Below are positions 32,349 to 40,092 of a DNA stretch of 47,889 nucleotides, in pieces (the stretch's first letter is position 1; the number at the start of each line of letters is the position of its first letter). Where the stretch lies: NCBI GenBank assembly GCA_026988525.1, contig JALSLC010000025.1:1-47889 (forward strand). Direction: 5' to 3'. The translations under genes and the position numbers were made by a program. The notes under the pieces are model-generated. The model had not been told where the DNA came from. It ran no database searches and saw only the letters and a list, made by a program, of their open reading frames with translations. Source of the stretch: Archaeoglobaceae archaeon (GTDB lineage Archaea; Halobacteriota; Archaeoglobi; Archaeoglobales; Archaeoglobaceae).

Positions 32349-33384
32349 AGGGAATAAAAAAAAGGGTAAAATAAAAGTTGCGATAAACGGATACGGTACC
32401 ATAGGTAAAAGAGTTGCTGATGCAGTCAAATTACAAAAGGATATGAGCGTTGTAGGTGTTACTAAGACTAAACCAGATTTTGAAGCTAAAATGGCTGTTA
32501 AAAAGGGATATAAACTCTATGCAGCCATACCTGAGAGAGTAGAATTATTTGAAAAAGCGGGAATCAAAATAGAAGGTACCATAGATGATTTACTTGAGAA
32601 AGCAGATATTGTTATCGATTGCAGTCCCGGTAAAATTGGAGCTGAAAATAAAGAAAAATACGTGAAAGCAGGGGTTAAAGCTATTTTTCAGGGTGGAGAG
32701 AAAGCTAATGTTGCAGAAACATCATTTAACGCATTATCTTGCTACGATAAAGCTTTGGGAAAGAATTATGTCAGAGTGGTTAGCTGCAATACTACTGGTT
32801 TAACAAGGGTACTCTATCTAATTAAGGAAAACTTCGGGATAAAAAAAGTTAGAGCTACGATGATCAGGAGGGTAGTAGATCCAAAAGAAGATAAAAAAGG
32901 TCTCGTAAACGGAATTATGCCTAATCCGATTACTCTGCCTTCACACCATGGTCCAGATGTTCAAACGGTTCTTGATGTTGATATAACAACAGTAGCATTT
33001 AAAGTACCATCTACGCTAATGCACATTCACTCTATAAATGTAGTTCCAGAAAAAATTCCAGAAAGAGAAGATTTATTGGAGGTTTTAAGAAGTGAACCAA
33101 GAATTTTACTTTTAAAAGAGAATGATGGTTTCACTTCTACTGCCAAAATAATTGAGTGGGCAAGAGAAGTAAGAATGAGATACGATTTATATGAAAATTG
33201 TGTTTGGGAAGACAGTGTGTCTATTGTGGATGGAGAGATCTACCTGACACAAGCCATACATCAGGAAGCGATAGTTGTTCCTGAAAATATCGATGCAATA
33301 AGGGCTATGTTTGAACTTAAGAGTAGAGAAGAAAGTATGAAGCTAACAAACAACTCCTTGGGTATAGGTAAAATTAAAATTTAA
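32335..33384 (+). CDS. gap: Archaeal-type glyceraldehyde-3-phosphate dehydrogenase
   Basis: The 349-residue archaeal GAPDH (type II) has KVAINGYGTIGKRVADAV (NAD(P) Rossmann site at about 15-32), DCSPGKIGAENKEKY, QGGEKANV, and catalytic C151 in VVSCNTTGLTR. PSTLMHIHSINV and YLTQAIHQEAIVVPEN are also family sequence. It works in gluconeogenesis. The N-terminus has an unusual basic AKCRGNKKKGKIK extension ahead of KVAING. I choose GTG 32335 because ggtggtgat lies five bases before it; TTG 32329 is the alternative. It overlaps CooT by 14 bases. Confidence 0.94.
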   Translation: MAKCRGNKKKGKIKVAINGYGTIGKRVADAVKLQKDMSVVGVTKTKPDFEAKMAVKKGYKLYAAIPERVELFEKAGIKIEGTIDDLLEKADIVIDCSPGKIGAENKEKYVKAGVKAIFQGGEKANVAETSFNALSCYDKALGKNYVRVVSCNTTGLTRVLYLIKENFGIKKVRATMIRRVVDPKEDKKGLVNGIMPNPITLPSHHGPDVQTVLDVDITTVAFKVPSTLMHIHSINVVPEKIPEREDLLEVLRSEPRILLLKENDGFTSTAKIIEWAREVRMRYDLYENCVWEDSVSIVDGEIYLTQAIHQEAIVVPENIDAIRAMFELKSREESMKLTNNSLGIGKIKI

Positions 33385-33519
33385 TTTTTAATTAACTTAA
33401 CTAATTTTTATTTTTTATAATAATTTTTACTTCTAAAAATAGCTAATCTAAAAGTAGAAATTTAAAATATGATCAACAGTACCAGAAAAATAAAAATTCA
33501 AAAGCTAAACTTTCGCCCT

Positions 33520-35274
33520 ATGAGGTTAGCAGTAATTGACGCTAAAAAATGTAAACCCAAGAGATGCAGTCTTGAATGCATTAAATATTGCCCCAAGGTT
33601 AGGACTGGCGCCGAGGTTATAAAGGTGAATGAAATTGCTACAATTTCAGAAGAGTTATGTGTGGGATGTGGTATTTGTGTAAAAAAATGTCCTTTTAAAG
33701 CTATATCTATTGTAAATTTACCTGAAAGATTGGAGGGTAAAGAAGTTCATAGATATGGAAAAAATGGTTTCGTTCTATACAATTTGCCCATTCCTAAAAA
33801 AGGATACGTTGTTGGATTACTTGGAGCCAATGGTACTGGGAAAACGACAGCCGTAAAAATTCTCTCTGGGCAAATAAGACCTAACTTGGGGAAAGATGAA
33901 GCAAGTTGGGATGAAATATTTGAAAGATTTTCAGGAACTGAGCTAATAGATTATTTAAAAGCTCTTGCGGATGGTAAAATTAGGACTGCAGTAAAACCAC
34001 AGTATATTGAAGCAATACCTAAGGTTTACAGAGGGAAAGCAGAAGAATTGTTAAAGAGAGTAGATGAAATAGGTAAGGCTGATGAGTACGTTTCAAAACT
34101 TGGATTAGAAAACTCAATTAAGAAAGATGTTTCAGAGTTAAGTGGTGGAGAACTACAAAGACTTGCTATAGCCGCTTGTTTGCTTAAAGATGCAGATTTT
34201 TACTTTCTTGACGAAATAACATCTTATCTGGATATTTATCAAAGAATTGCTGCTGCAAAAGTAGTTAGAGAGGTAGCAGAGAAAAAACCAGTTTTAATTG
34301 TTGAACACGATATAGCCATTCTTGATTTACTGGCTGATTTAGTTCATATAAGTTACGGAGAACCGGGCGTTTATGGTATTATAACAAATCCAAAAAGTGT
34401 TAGAGTTGGTATAAATCAATACTTGAAAGGTTATTTACCTGAGGAGAATGTGCAGATTAGGGATAAGCCTATCGAATTCGATATGTTTCAACCAAGAGAG
34501 AGTGAATGTGAAAAAGTTCTTGTTGAGTATCCCAGTTTTACAAAAACTTATCCAAAGTTTAAACTTGAGGCTAGTAGTGGTGATATAAAAGTTGGAGAAG
34601 TACTCGGTATTGTTGGAGCTAATGCGACTGGTAAATCTACCTTCGTCAAAGTACTCGCGGGTGTGGATAAGGATGATGATGGTAGAGTTAAGTTAGAATT
34701 GAAGGTTTCATACAAACCACAGTATATCAAAGCTGATAGTCCTGCCAGAGTCATAGATTATCTCAGGGCAATAAATCCAGCTGTTGAAACTTCATACTAC
34801 AAAACAGAATTCATCAAACCACTCAGAATAGATAGGATTATGGATAAAAGATTGAGTGAGTTGAGTGGTGGTGAGTTACAAAGAGTTGCTATAGTTGCAT
34901 GTCTTTTAAGAGATGCTGATTTATACTTATTGGATGAGCCTTCAGCACACCTTGATGTTGAACAGAGAACTGAAGCTGCAAGAATGATTAGGAGATTTGC
35001 GATGAACATGGAAAAAAGTGTTTTAGTAGTAGATCATGACATATACCTAATAGACATGGTAAGCGATAGACTTCTCGTTTTTGAAGGAGATCCGGGAAAA
35101 TTCGGAAAAGCGAGTAAACCCATGAATATGAGAGAGGGTATGAACAAGTTTTTGTCTAAATTGGAAATTACTTTTAGGAGAGATGAAGAAACAAAAAGAC
35201 CAAGAATAAATAAGCCCGGCTCAAGACTGGACAGAGAACAGAAGGCTAAGGGCGAATACTACTATTACTTTTGA
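33520..35274 (+). CDS. ABCE1/Rli1 ribosome-recycling ATPase
   Basis: The 584-residue protein splits ribosomes with aRF1/Pelota. The N-terminal iron-sulphur domain has C11, C16, C20, C24 and C47, C50, C53, C57 for two [4Fe-4S] clusters. NBD1 has GANGTGKTT and LSGGELQRLA; NBD2 has GANATGKSTF and LSGGELQRVA with LLDEPSAHLD. In NBD1 the D-loop region reads DEITSYLD, with Ile where Pro is usual. ATG 33520 is chosen because MRLAVIDAKKC is the conserved start; the frame extends back to 33469 with no family match. The 85 bases before 33469 are AT-rich and hold the promoter. Confidence 0.96.
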   Translation: MRLAVIDAKKCKPKRCSLECIKYCPKVRTGAEVIKVNEIATISEELCVGCGICVKKCPFKAISIVNLPERLEGKEVHRYGKNGFVLYNLPIPKKGYVVGLLGANGTGKTTAVKILSGQIRPNLGKDEASWDEIFERFSGTELIDYLKALADGKIRTAVKPQYIEAIPKVYRGKAEELLKRVDEIGKADEYVSKLGLENSIKKDVSELSGGELQRLAIAACLLKDADFYFLDEITSYLDIYQRIAAAKVVREVAEKKPVLIVEHDIAILDLLADLVHISYGEPGVYGIITNPKSVRVGINQYLKGYLPEENVQIRDKPIEFDMFQPRESECEKVLVEYPSFTKTYPKFKLEASSGDIKVGEVLGIVGANATGKSTFVKVLAGVDKDDDGRVKLELKVSYKPQYIKADSPARVIDYLRAINPAVETSYYKTEFIKPLRIDRIMDKRLSELSGGELQRVAIVACLLRDADLYLLDEPSAHLDVEQRTEAARMIRRFAMNMEKSVLVVDHDIYLIDMVSDRLLVFEGDPGKFGKASKPMNMREGMNKFLSKLEITFRRDEETKRPRINKPGSRLDREQKAKGEYYYYF

Positions 35275-35390
35275 ATTTTTATTATATAATCTTAAAATTT
35301 ATAAAATTTATATTATTTGGATTCACGTTAATAGTATTAACTTAAAAATTAAAACGCAAAAATATTAAATTAACAAAAAATTATAAAAAA

Positions 35391-36215
35391 TTAGCTTTCG
35401 TAACTATTTGCACAAGCCACGAATTCCATATCAATGTTTCCAGTATAGTTTCCAACAGGTAGGGGTACGGGTCTTTTTAATTCAAAAGAAACATCAATTT
35501 TACTCTTAGAGGGTATTTCAACAATTTCAATGTAATTGTTACTGAGTGCTTTTCCATTACAACTAAGGTATTCAGGTGAAAAAGATTCATTTTCGTTTAC
35601 AAATCTATTTGCTTTAATAAGAAGTTTTAAACTCATTCCAACATTATCTGGATCAAGATTTTCAATTGTAACTTTTTTAGTTGAGGTTTCTCCTGGCGCT
35701 CCTTTACCAAAGTCTATTGACTCTGGTACTATGTTAACTCCAACAGCAGGATTTAAAAATAGACTTCCTACGGTCTTCTCGCTCTCCAATCCATGTGCAT
35801 CAACTACTTTAATTTTTAGAATATATTTTCCATAATCCTTAGATTTAACGAGATATGAACCTTCACTTACAACTTTGCACTTTCCAACTTCAACTATTTT
35901 TAAATTCACAGTTTTTGTATCATTGGTGTTATAAATAATCGCATGTACAGAGGAAATGTCCTTACCACCATTCATATCATTAGCTTCTACTTTAAATATT
36001 ATCTTTTCACCAGTAAATGCGAACATAACTTTACCTTTATGAGCAATTACCTGTACATTTTGTACTGTTGGTTTTACATTTTTTGATTCGCACGTTGAGT
36101 TCAAACTAACTTTTAAATTTGATTTTCCGGTAATACTTAGAGGTTTGGCATTTGTAGTCCCAACAGCTGAAATTAATACTAATATCAAAACCAAAGCACA
36201 CTTCTTAGAGTGCAT
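35391..36215 (-). CDS. Exported beta-rich protein, paralogue of 37105-38064
   Basis: Unrecognised family. The 274-residue protein has a signal peptide (about 1-23, TTNA-K) and no C-terminal membrane helix. It aligns end to end with the protein at 37105-38064: TVQNV near the N-terminus, FTGEKIIFKVEANDMNG, YGKYILKIKVVDAHGLE, SLFLNPAVGVNI, IDFGKGAPGETSTKKVTIENLDPDNVG and a final GNYTGNIDMEFVA. The FGxxxPGxT...N.DPDN region looks like a beta-sandwich strand pair found in many surface proteins, including camelysin/TasA-like fibre proteins. It is the last gene of the one-directional exported cluster. A secreted structural or filament subunit is a guess. Confidence 0.7.
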   Translation of the reverse strand: MHSKKCALVLILVLISAVGTTNAKPLSITGKSNLKVSLNSTCESKNVKPTVQNVQVIAHKGKVMFAFTGEKIIFKVEANDMNGGKDISSVHAIIYNTNDTKTVNLKIVEVGKCKVVSEGSYLVKSKDYGKYILKIKVVDAHGLESEKTVGSLFLNPAVGVNIVPESIDFGKGAPGETSTKKVTIENLDPDNVGMSLKLLIKANRFVNENESFSPEYLSCNGKALSNNYIEIVEIPSKSKIDVSFELKRPVPLPVGNYTGNIDMEFVACANSYES

Positions 36216-36312
36216 ATTACAGTTATAATTTTTAGAATATTTAAATTCTATGTATTTAAAGAACTTATTTTAGATAATTATTATTTGTATTTAAAAATAA
36301 AAATTAGTATAA

Positions 36313-36486
36313 TTAGATTATAACTGAGACTGGTATTGTTACAACACTCGCTGGATGTAATGCCCAAATGAAGTACATAATATAATATAGTGGCATCTCT
36401 GCATCGAAGCCAGTATATGCCATTGCTGGTGCCATTGAAATTACTATTGCTAATAAACTTGCCAATATTGGGAGTTTCAATTTCAT
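36313..36486 (-). CDS. 57-residue exported hydrophobic peptide
   Basis: A short gene of 57 codons with a signal peptide (MKLKLPILASLLAIVISMAP, cut site near AMA-Y) and a short hydrophobic mature part of about 34 residues, including YYIMYFIWALHPASVV and ending PVSVII. Support comes from a textbook aaggaggtg Shine-Dalgarno sequence seven bases before ATG 36486, a clean frame, and placement in line with the exported genes on either side. I recognise no family. It could be a pilus-like or membrane-inserting subunit, a pheromone-like peptide, or an assembly factor; none is shown. Confidence 0.65.
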   Translation of the reverse strand: MKLKLPILASLLAIVISMAPAMAYTGFDAEMPLYYIMYFIWALHPASVVTIPVSVII

Positions 36487-36557
36487 GTCTTACACCTCCT
36501 TCAATTTTTAAAAGTATTATTTTTTATATTATATATATTTTTTGGTATTTAAAAAAA

Positions 36558-37070
36558 TTATAACTTTCTCTTGAGAAGTAAAGCTAAAACTATTGCTATA
36601 AGGCAGTATATTGTAAAGAATCCGGGGATACTATTTCTAGCTTTTCCAACAGTTTTTATTTCGACACTAACTGGAAAAGCTATAGAAGTCTTTAAATATG
36701 AGCCTCCTTTTGAATTTGTGCCTATTTTTTCAAATTTAACAATTATACTACCGTTGTATGATCCAGCTTTTTTAATATTGAATGTTAAATTTACACTACT
36801 CTTAGCTCCTGCATTTAAGCTAAAATTATTCTTAGAGAATACAACATTTACATTCTCGCTATTGTTTATGTCTCCTTGGGGTTTTAGAGTTATTTTAACT
36901 GGATAATTGTTTGTGTTGTATATTCTTAAATCTACAGTAACTTTCTTGGGCAAATCACTTGCATTTACTTTAACTGCAATTTTTGGTGGGGTAATTGCAC
37001 CTCCAAACCCGTAAACTGGGTGAATTAAAGCAATAAGTATAATTGCTAATATAAAATATATTTTTTTCAT
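36558..37070 (-). CDS. Exported protein with PGF-CTERM-like C-terminal anchor
   Basis: The 170-residue protein has a signal peptide (MKKIYFILAIILIALIHPVYG) and one Ig-like beta domain (about 22-140, with VTVDLRIYNTNNYPVKITL and AGAKSSVNLTFNI). It ends in IPGFFTIYCLIAIVLALLLKRKL-like sequence: PGF, a hydrophobic helix and basic residues, as in archaeosortase substrates. The domain resembles NEW/CARDB-type surface modules. ATG 37070 is chosen because a gaggtg Shine-Dalgarno lies just before it; the frame also has a GTG at 37079 inside that motif. It lies 34 bases downstream of the 319-residue exported protein and could anchor it at the surface. Confidence 0.75.
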   Translation of the reverse strand: MKKIYFILAIILIALIHPVYGFGGAITPPKIAVKVNASDLPKKVTVDLRIYNTNNYPVKITLKPQGDINNSENVNVVFSKNNFSLNAGAKSSVNLTFNIKKAGSYNGSIIVKFEKIGTNSKGGSYLKTSIAFPVSVEIKTVGKARNSIPGFFTIYCLIAIVLALLLKRKL

Positions 37071-37104
37071 TACGTTCACCTCAAAAAATTAAAATTTAAA
37101 AAAT

Positions 37105-38064
37105 TTAAATTCCTACAGCATATATTGTAGCAGATCCGGAGTACGTTCCACTTACAAGTGGTGATGGTACGTTTAAGTACATATCGAACATCAATGCATT
37201 ACTTTGACCTGGCTTAAGGAAATCAAACAACGTTATTTGAGCAGAACTACTCATAGTTACATTGTAATCGTAAGTTATACCATTCGCCTGTATTATATGT
37301 GCTCTCATGTTACTTGCTGGTATTTGTCCTCCACCATTCTGATTTGTCAAATCTGTTGTGGAGATACCAACTATAACTTTTAGACCAACATTGTCCGGAT
37401 CAGTATTATTCACGACTATTGGGCTTTCTTGAGCCATAACATTTGTATCTCCCGGATTAACGTTTCCGAACGTTATACTTGTTGTATTGGCATCTATACC
37501 TACTGCAGGATTTAAGAATATCTTTCCGACACAAATAGTGTTATCATCTGCTGCTAAGCTGTGTTCATCGGCAGCCATTATATAGATATAATACAATCCA
37601 TATTGGTTACCAACAGTCCAATCCTTCTGAAATGTTAAGTTGTATTGGTCACCATCACCAACTGTTGAAGGGTTGTATCCTGCTTGTAGTATAATTTCAT
37701 TTCCATTGCCAACATATGGGTAATCTGGATCTAAGACTACTTTAACATCTCCGTTGTCTAAGTCTCCTTCACCGTTTTGATCACTTACATTTATTTTGAA
37801 GTATACTCCTTCACCATAAAAGGCGTAAGGTACTGTTGCATTAGTTCTAATTAAACCTGGTGCTGCAAGTCCTCCAACTACTTCGTAAACTTTATAATTT
37901 TGTACTGTATATATTTGCATTACAAATGTGTTATTATGTATATAAGGTTCTACATTTTGTACTGTTGTTGTAACAGAAGTTTGTTGCTGTGTTACTGCAC
38001 CAAAAACGGGCATACTAAGTAGAGATACTAGTACGCAAACCAAAATAAACACTTTTTTATCCAT
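37105..38064 (-). CDS. Exported beta-rich protein, first structural gene of the cluster
   Basis: Unrecognised 319-residue secreted protein with a signal peptide (about 1-22, VFG-A). It has a Gln/Thr-rich start, an Asp/Gly-rich segment (about 100-135, SDQNGEGDLDNGD) that could bind calcium, and a C-terminal beta region with IFLNPAVG, ITFGNVNPGDT and NNTDPDNVG. The end, SGTYSGSATIYAVGI, has no anchor. It is the full-length paralogue of 35391-36215. ATG 38064 has an agaggtg Shine-Dalgarno and an AT-rich 240-base upstream region. Low charge, many Asn/Thr sites and the extracellular features suggest a cell-surface or fibre protein. Confidence 0.72.
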   Translation of the reverse strand: MDKKVFILVCVLVSLLSMPVFGAVTQQQTSVTTTVQNVEPYIHNNTFVMQIYTVQNYKVYEVVGGLAAPGLIRTNATVPYAFYGEGVYFKINVSDQNGEGDLDNGDVKVVLDPDYPYVGNGNEIILQAGYNPSTVGDGDQYNLTFQKDWTVGNQYGLYYIYIMAADEHSLAADDNTICVGKIFLNPAVGIDANTTSITFGNVNPGDTNVMAQESPIVVNNTDPDNVGLKVIVGISTTDLTNQNGGGQIPASNMRAHIIQANGITYDYNVTMSSSAQITLFDFLKPGQSNALMFDMYLNVPSPLVSGTYSGSATIYAVGI

Positions 38065-38306
38065 CGCTTAGCACCTCTAATACAACTAAATTTTTATTTA
38101 ATTTAATTTTTTTGAATTAAATAAAATTAATATATTTATTTCTGAATATAAATTTCTACAAACAGTTTTTAAATATGGTTACCTATAATAATCAGTTTTA
38201 ATAACTTTTTGTACATGCTGGGATACAAATATAACTAATGTTAATACTTTAAAATTAAAATAAATAATAAAAATGAAAAGTATAGCAGAATTAAATTAAA
38301 ATAAAG
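38065..38306. other. AT-rich non-coding gap upstream of the exported cluster
   Basis: No open reading frame with a start and Shine-Dalgarno is seen in these 242 bases. The sequence is more than 75 % AT, with several TATA-like stretches on the minus strand (aaatttatattc and aaatatattaattt, about 38125-38160). These would suit a promoter with a leader for the exported genes. No inverted repeat long enough to call an operator was found. Confidence 0.5.
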
Positions 38307-38555
38307 CTAAGAAATTAAATATTCTTCATCTATGTGTAATAGCAAATTTACTAACTTTAGGCCCTTTTCTGTAATTGAATATTTATCATTAAATCTAATA
38401 ATTAAACCATTGTTTTCAAGATAATTTAGAACTTCAAGACCTTTATTAAAATTAAGATTTGATCTTTTTATTATTTCTGTTTTACTCATATCTTTTTTAG
38501 TAAGTAACTCAAGAATTTCCTTCACTATTTCAATCCAACACCTTCTTAATCTCAT
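38307..38555 (-). CDS. Winged-helix DNA-binding protein
   Basis: The 82-residue protein shows an archaeal wHTH pattern: EILELLTKKDMSKTEIIKRSNLNFNKGLEVLNYLENNGLI (helices 1-3), then FNDKYSITEKGLKLVNLL (wing and terminal helix). This is similar to the HTH_45 group. I choose ATG 38555 (MRLRRCW); the open frame runs back to 38618 through very AT-rich sequence. It is 240 bases upstream of, and in line with, the exported-protein cluster, so it is the obvious candidate regulator of it, by position only. Confidence 0.7.
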   Translation of the reverse strand: MRLRRCWIEIVKEILELLTKKDMSKTEIIKRSNLNFNKGLEVLNYLENNGLIIRFNDKYSITEKGLKLVNLLLHIDEEYLIS

Positions 38556-38770
38556 AAAGATATATAAAAAATCTATAATATAAATTATTTTCGATTTTTT
38601 AATTGTATATTTTATCATAATCGTTATGATAGTAAGATATCGTAAAATTAAATTATAATTTATATATAAAAAATAAATTTAAATATTTAAATTTAAAAAA
38701 ATCAACAAGCAAATTAAAAGCTGTTGGCAAAAACGTTAATGTTTTATCGTAATCTATTTTTTTCTGAAAC

Positions 38771-39664
38771 ATGATGGTTGGGGGAGTAGAAATAGAGGAC
38801 ACGTTTTGTGAGGTTTTTGATGTTTATGTATCAAGAGTTGTAATTACAGCTTACAACAGAAACTTAGCTAAAATTGCTGCAAACGAAATGAGTGGTTTTG
38901 CGACATCTGTTATAATGTGTCCTGTTGAAGCTGGGATTGAGAGACACCTAAGTGCTGATGAAACACCAGATGGACGGGCTGGTGTAAGTGTTCTTTTATG
39001 CCATCCTTCCAAGAAAACACTACAAAGACAACTAATCGAAAGAATTGGACAATGTGTTTTAACAGCACCAACTGCAAATGCTTACGACGGATTAAAAGAA
39101 GAAAAAGATAGATTTGATGCAGGTAATAAGCTTAGATATTTTGGAGATGGATACGAAAAGCTAATAGAAGTGCAAGGAAGGAAATGTTGGTCTATACCAA
39201 TAATGGAGGGGGAATTTATAGTTGAAAACGATTTTGGAATTGCTAAGGGTGTTGCAGGAGGTAATATTTTTATAATGGGTGAAAATCAAGCTTCAGCTTT
39301 AAATGCAGCTATTGCTGCAGTTGATGCTATAAGAGATATGGAAGGTGTAATAACGCCTTTTCCCGGTGGAATTGTGGCTTCCGGATCTAAGGTTGGTAGT
39401 AAAAAATATAAATTTTTAAAGGCAACCACAAACGAAAGTTTTGTTCCCGCTTTAAGAAACGTAGTTGAATCAAAAGTTCCAGAGAATGTTGAAGCTATAT
39501 ATGAAATAGTTGTAAATGGTTTAGATCTCGAATGTGTAAAAAATGCTTTAAAAAAGTGTATTCTTGCAGCTACTAAGATTAAAGGCGTGGTAAAAATTTC
39601 TGCAGGAAATTATGACGGAAAATTGGGCAAACATAAAATATATTTAAAAGAATTATTCATATAA
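38771..39664 (+). CDS. ftr: Formylmethanofuran--tetrahydromethanopterin formyltransferase
   Basis: The 297-residue Ftr moves the formyl group between methanofuran and tetrahydromethanopterin. Seen are VGGVEIEDTFCEVFDV, TSVIMCPVEAGIE, ETPDGRAGVSV, RIGQCVLTAPTANAYDG, GEFIVENDFGIAKGVAGGNIFIMGE and TPFPGGIVASGSKVGSKKY. In Archaeoglobus it runs oxidatively towards CO2. ATG 38771 or the next ATG 38774 start it; atgttttatcg about 26 bases upstream may be the TATA box. It is 5 kb from fwdCA and alone in its unit. Confidence 0.96.
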   Translation: MMVGGVEIEDTFCEVFDVYVSRVVITAYNRNLAKIAANEMSGFATSVIMCPVEAGIERHLSADETPDGRAGVSVLLCHPSKKTLQRQLIERIGQCVLTAPTANAYDGLKEEKDRFDAGNKLRYFGDGYEKLIEVQGRKCWSIPIMEGEFIVENDFGIAKGVAGGNIFIMGENQASALNAAIAAVDAIRDMEGVITPFPGGIVASGSKVGSKKYKFLKATTNESFVPALRNVVESKVPENVEAIYEIVVNGLDLECVKNALKKCILAATKIKGVVKISAGNYDGKLGKHKIYLKELFI

Positions 39665-39730
39665 CAATTATTATTTTTTAGATTTTGACTTTATTATTGG
39701 AATATATCATTATCACGATACACATATAGT
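39665..39730. terminator. T-rich end of ftr and spacer
   Basis: Just after the ftr stop a run attattattttttagattttgac (about 39669-39690, quoted in part) is U-rich on the transcript and matches the usual archaeal terminator type. No hairpin is evident. The rest is promoter-proximal AT-rich spacer. Confidence 0.35.
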
Positions 39731-39905
39731 AAACCTTATATTTATCCTAATAACGTCTAATTATGTCGGACAAAAGTAGGACATAAGTATGGCGGTGGCG
39801 GTACAATCGTATGGCGATGGCATCCCGTGGAGAGGACACCTGAAGAAAGGATGAGGGTGTCGCTTAGTTTTTGGAGGCGCCGAAGTTTATTCAATTGGTG
39901 GTAGA
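39731..39905 (+). ncRNA. GC-rich structured leader or small RNA ahead of cdrS-ftsZ
   Basis: A TATA box (cttatattta, about 39735-39744) predicts transcription from about 39763, leaving a leader of about 140 bases before the RHH gene. From 39763 to 39885 the sequence is markedly richer in GC than everything nearby. It contains possible stems atgtc/gacat (39764-39784) and gacacc/ggtgtc (39835-39861), a repeated gtatggcg (39787 and 39809) and a ggcgcc palindrome (39876-39881). A 21-codon open frame with ATG 39789 and TGA ending 39854 also spans it. It may be a riboswitch-like leader, a small RNA or a leader peptide; I match it to no known class. Confidence 0.5.
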
Positions 39906-40079
39906 ATGAGGAAAGTATCGGTAAGATTAACTGACAAACACTACGAAATGTTAGAGCAATTAGTTATAGAGGGAGAGTACGCATCAGTAAGCGAGGCAAT
40001 AAGAGATGCTATAAGGCGCCTCCTACAAGAAAAGGCTGAAATTATTGAAAGGAGCAGAGATTTAAGCTCCTACAGGTAG
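39906..40079 (+). CDS. cdrS: CdrS-like ribbon-helix-helix regulator
   Basis: The 57-residue protein begins [20 protein letters not shown] and continues [17 protein letters not shown], a compact MetJ/Arc ribbon-helix-helix fold: a DNA-binding strand (RKVSVRL) followed by two helices. In haloarchaea a short RHH protein, CdrS, is encoded directly before ftsZ2 and controls cell-division genes; the same order is seen here, 13 bases before ftsZ. ATG 39906 has ggtggta before it. The gene is too short for many gene callers. The symbol rests on context and size. Confidence 0.82.
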   Translation: MRKVSVRLTDKHYEMLEQLVIEGEYASVSEAIRDAIRRLLQEKAEIIERSRDLSSYR

Positions 40080-40092
40080 GGTGGTGTCTGTA

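Noticed and set aside
39835-39861. C/D-box guide RNA suggested by ctga followed by aggatga
   Set aside because: A D'/C'-like pair exists, but no convincing terminal C and D boxes with guide spacing were found.
39809-39865. Fluoride (crcB) riboswitch suggested by ggcgatggcat
   Set aside because: The opening motif is similar, but the downstream tgatgatgcc-type pairing partner and closing stem are missing.
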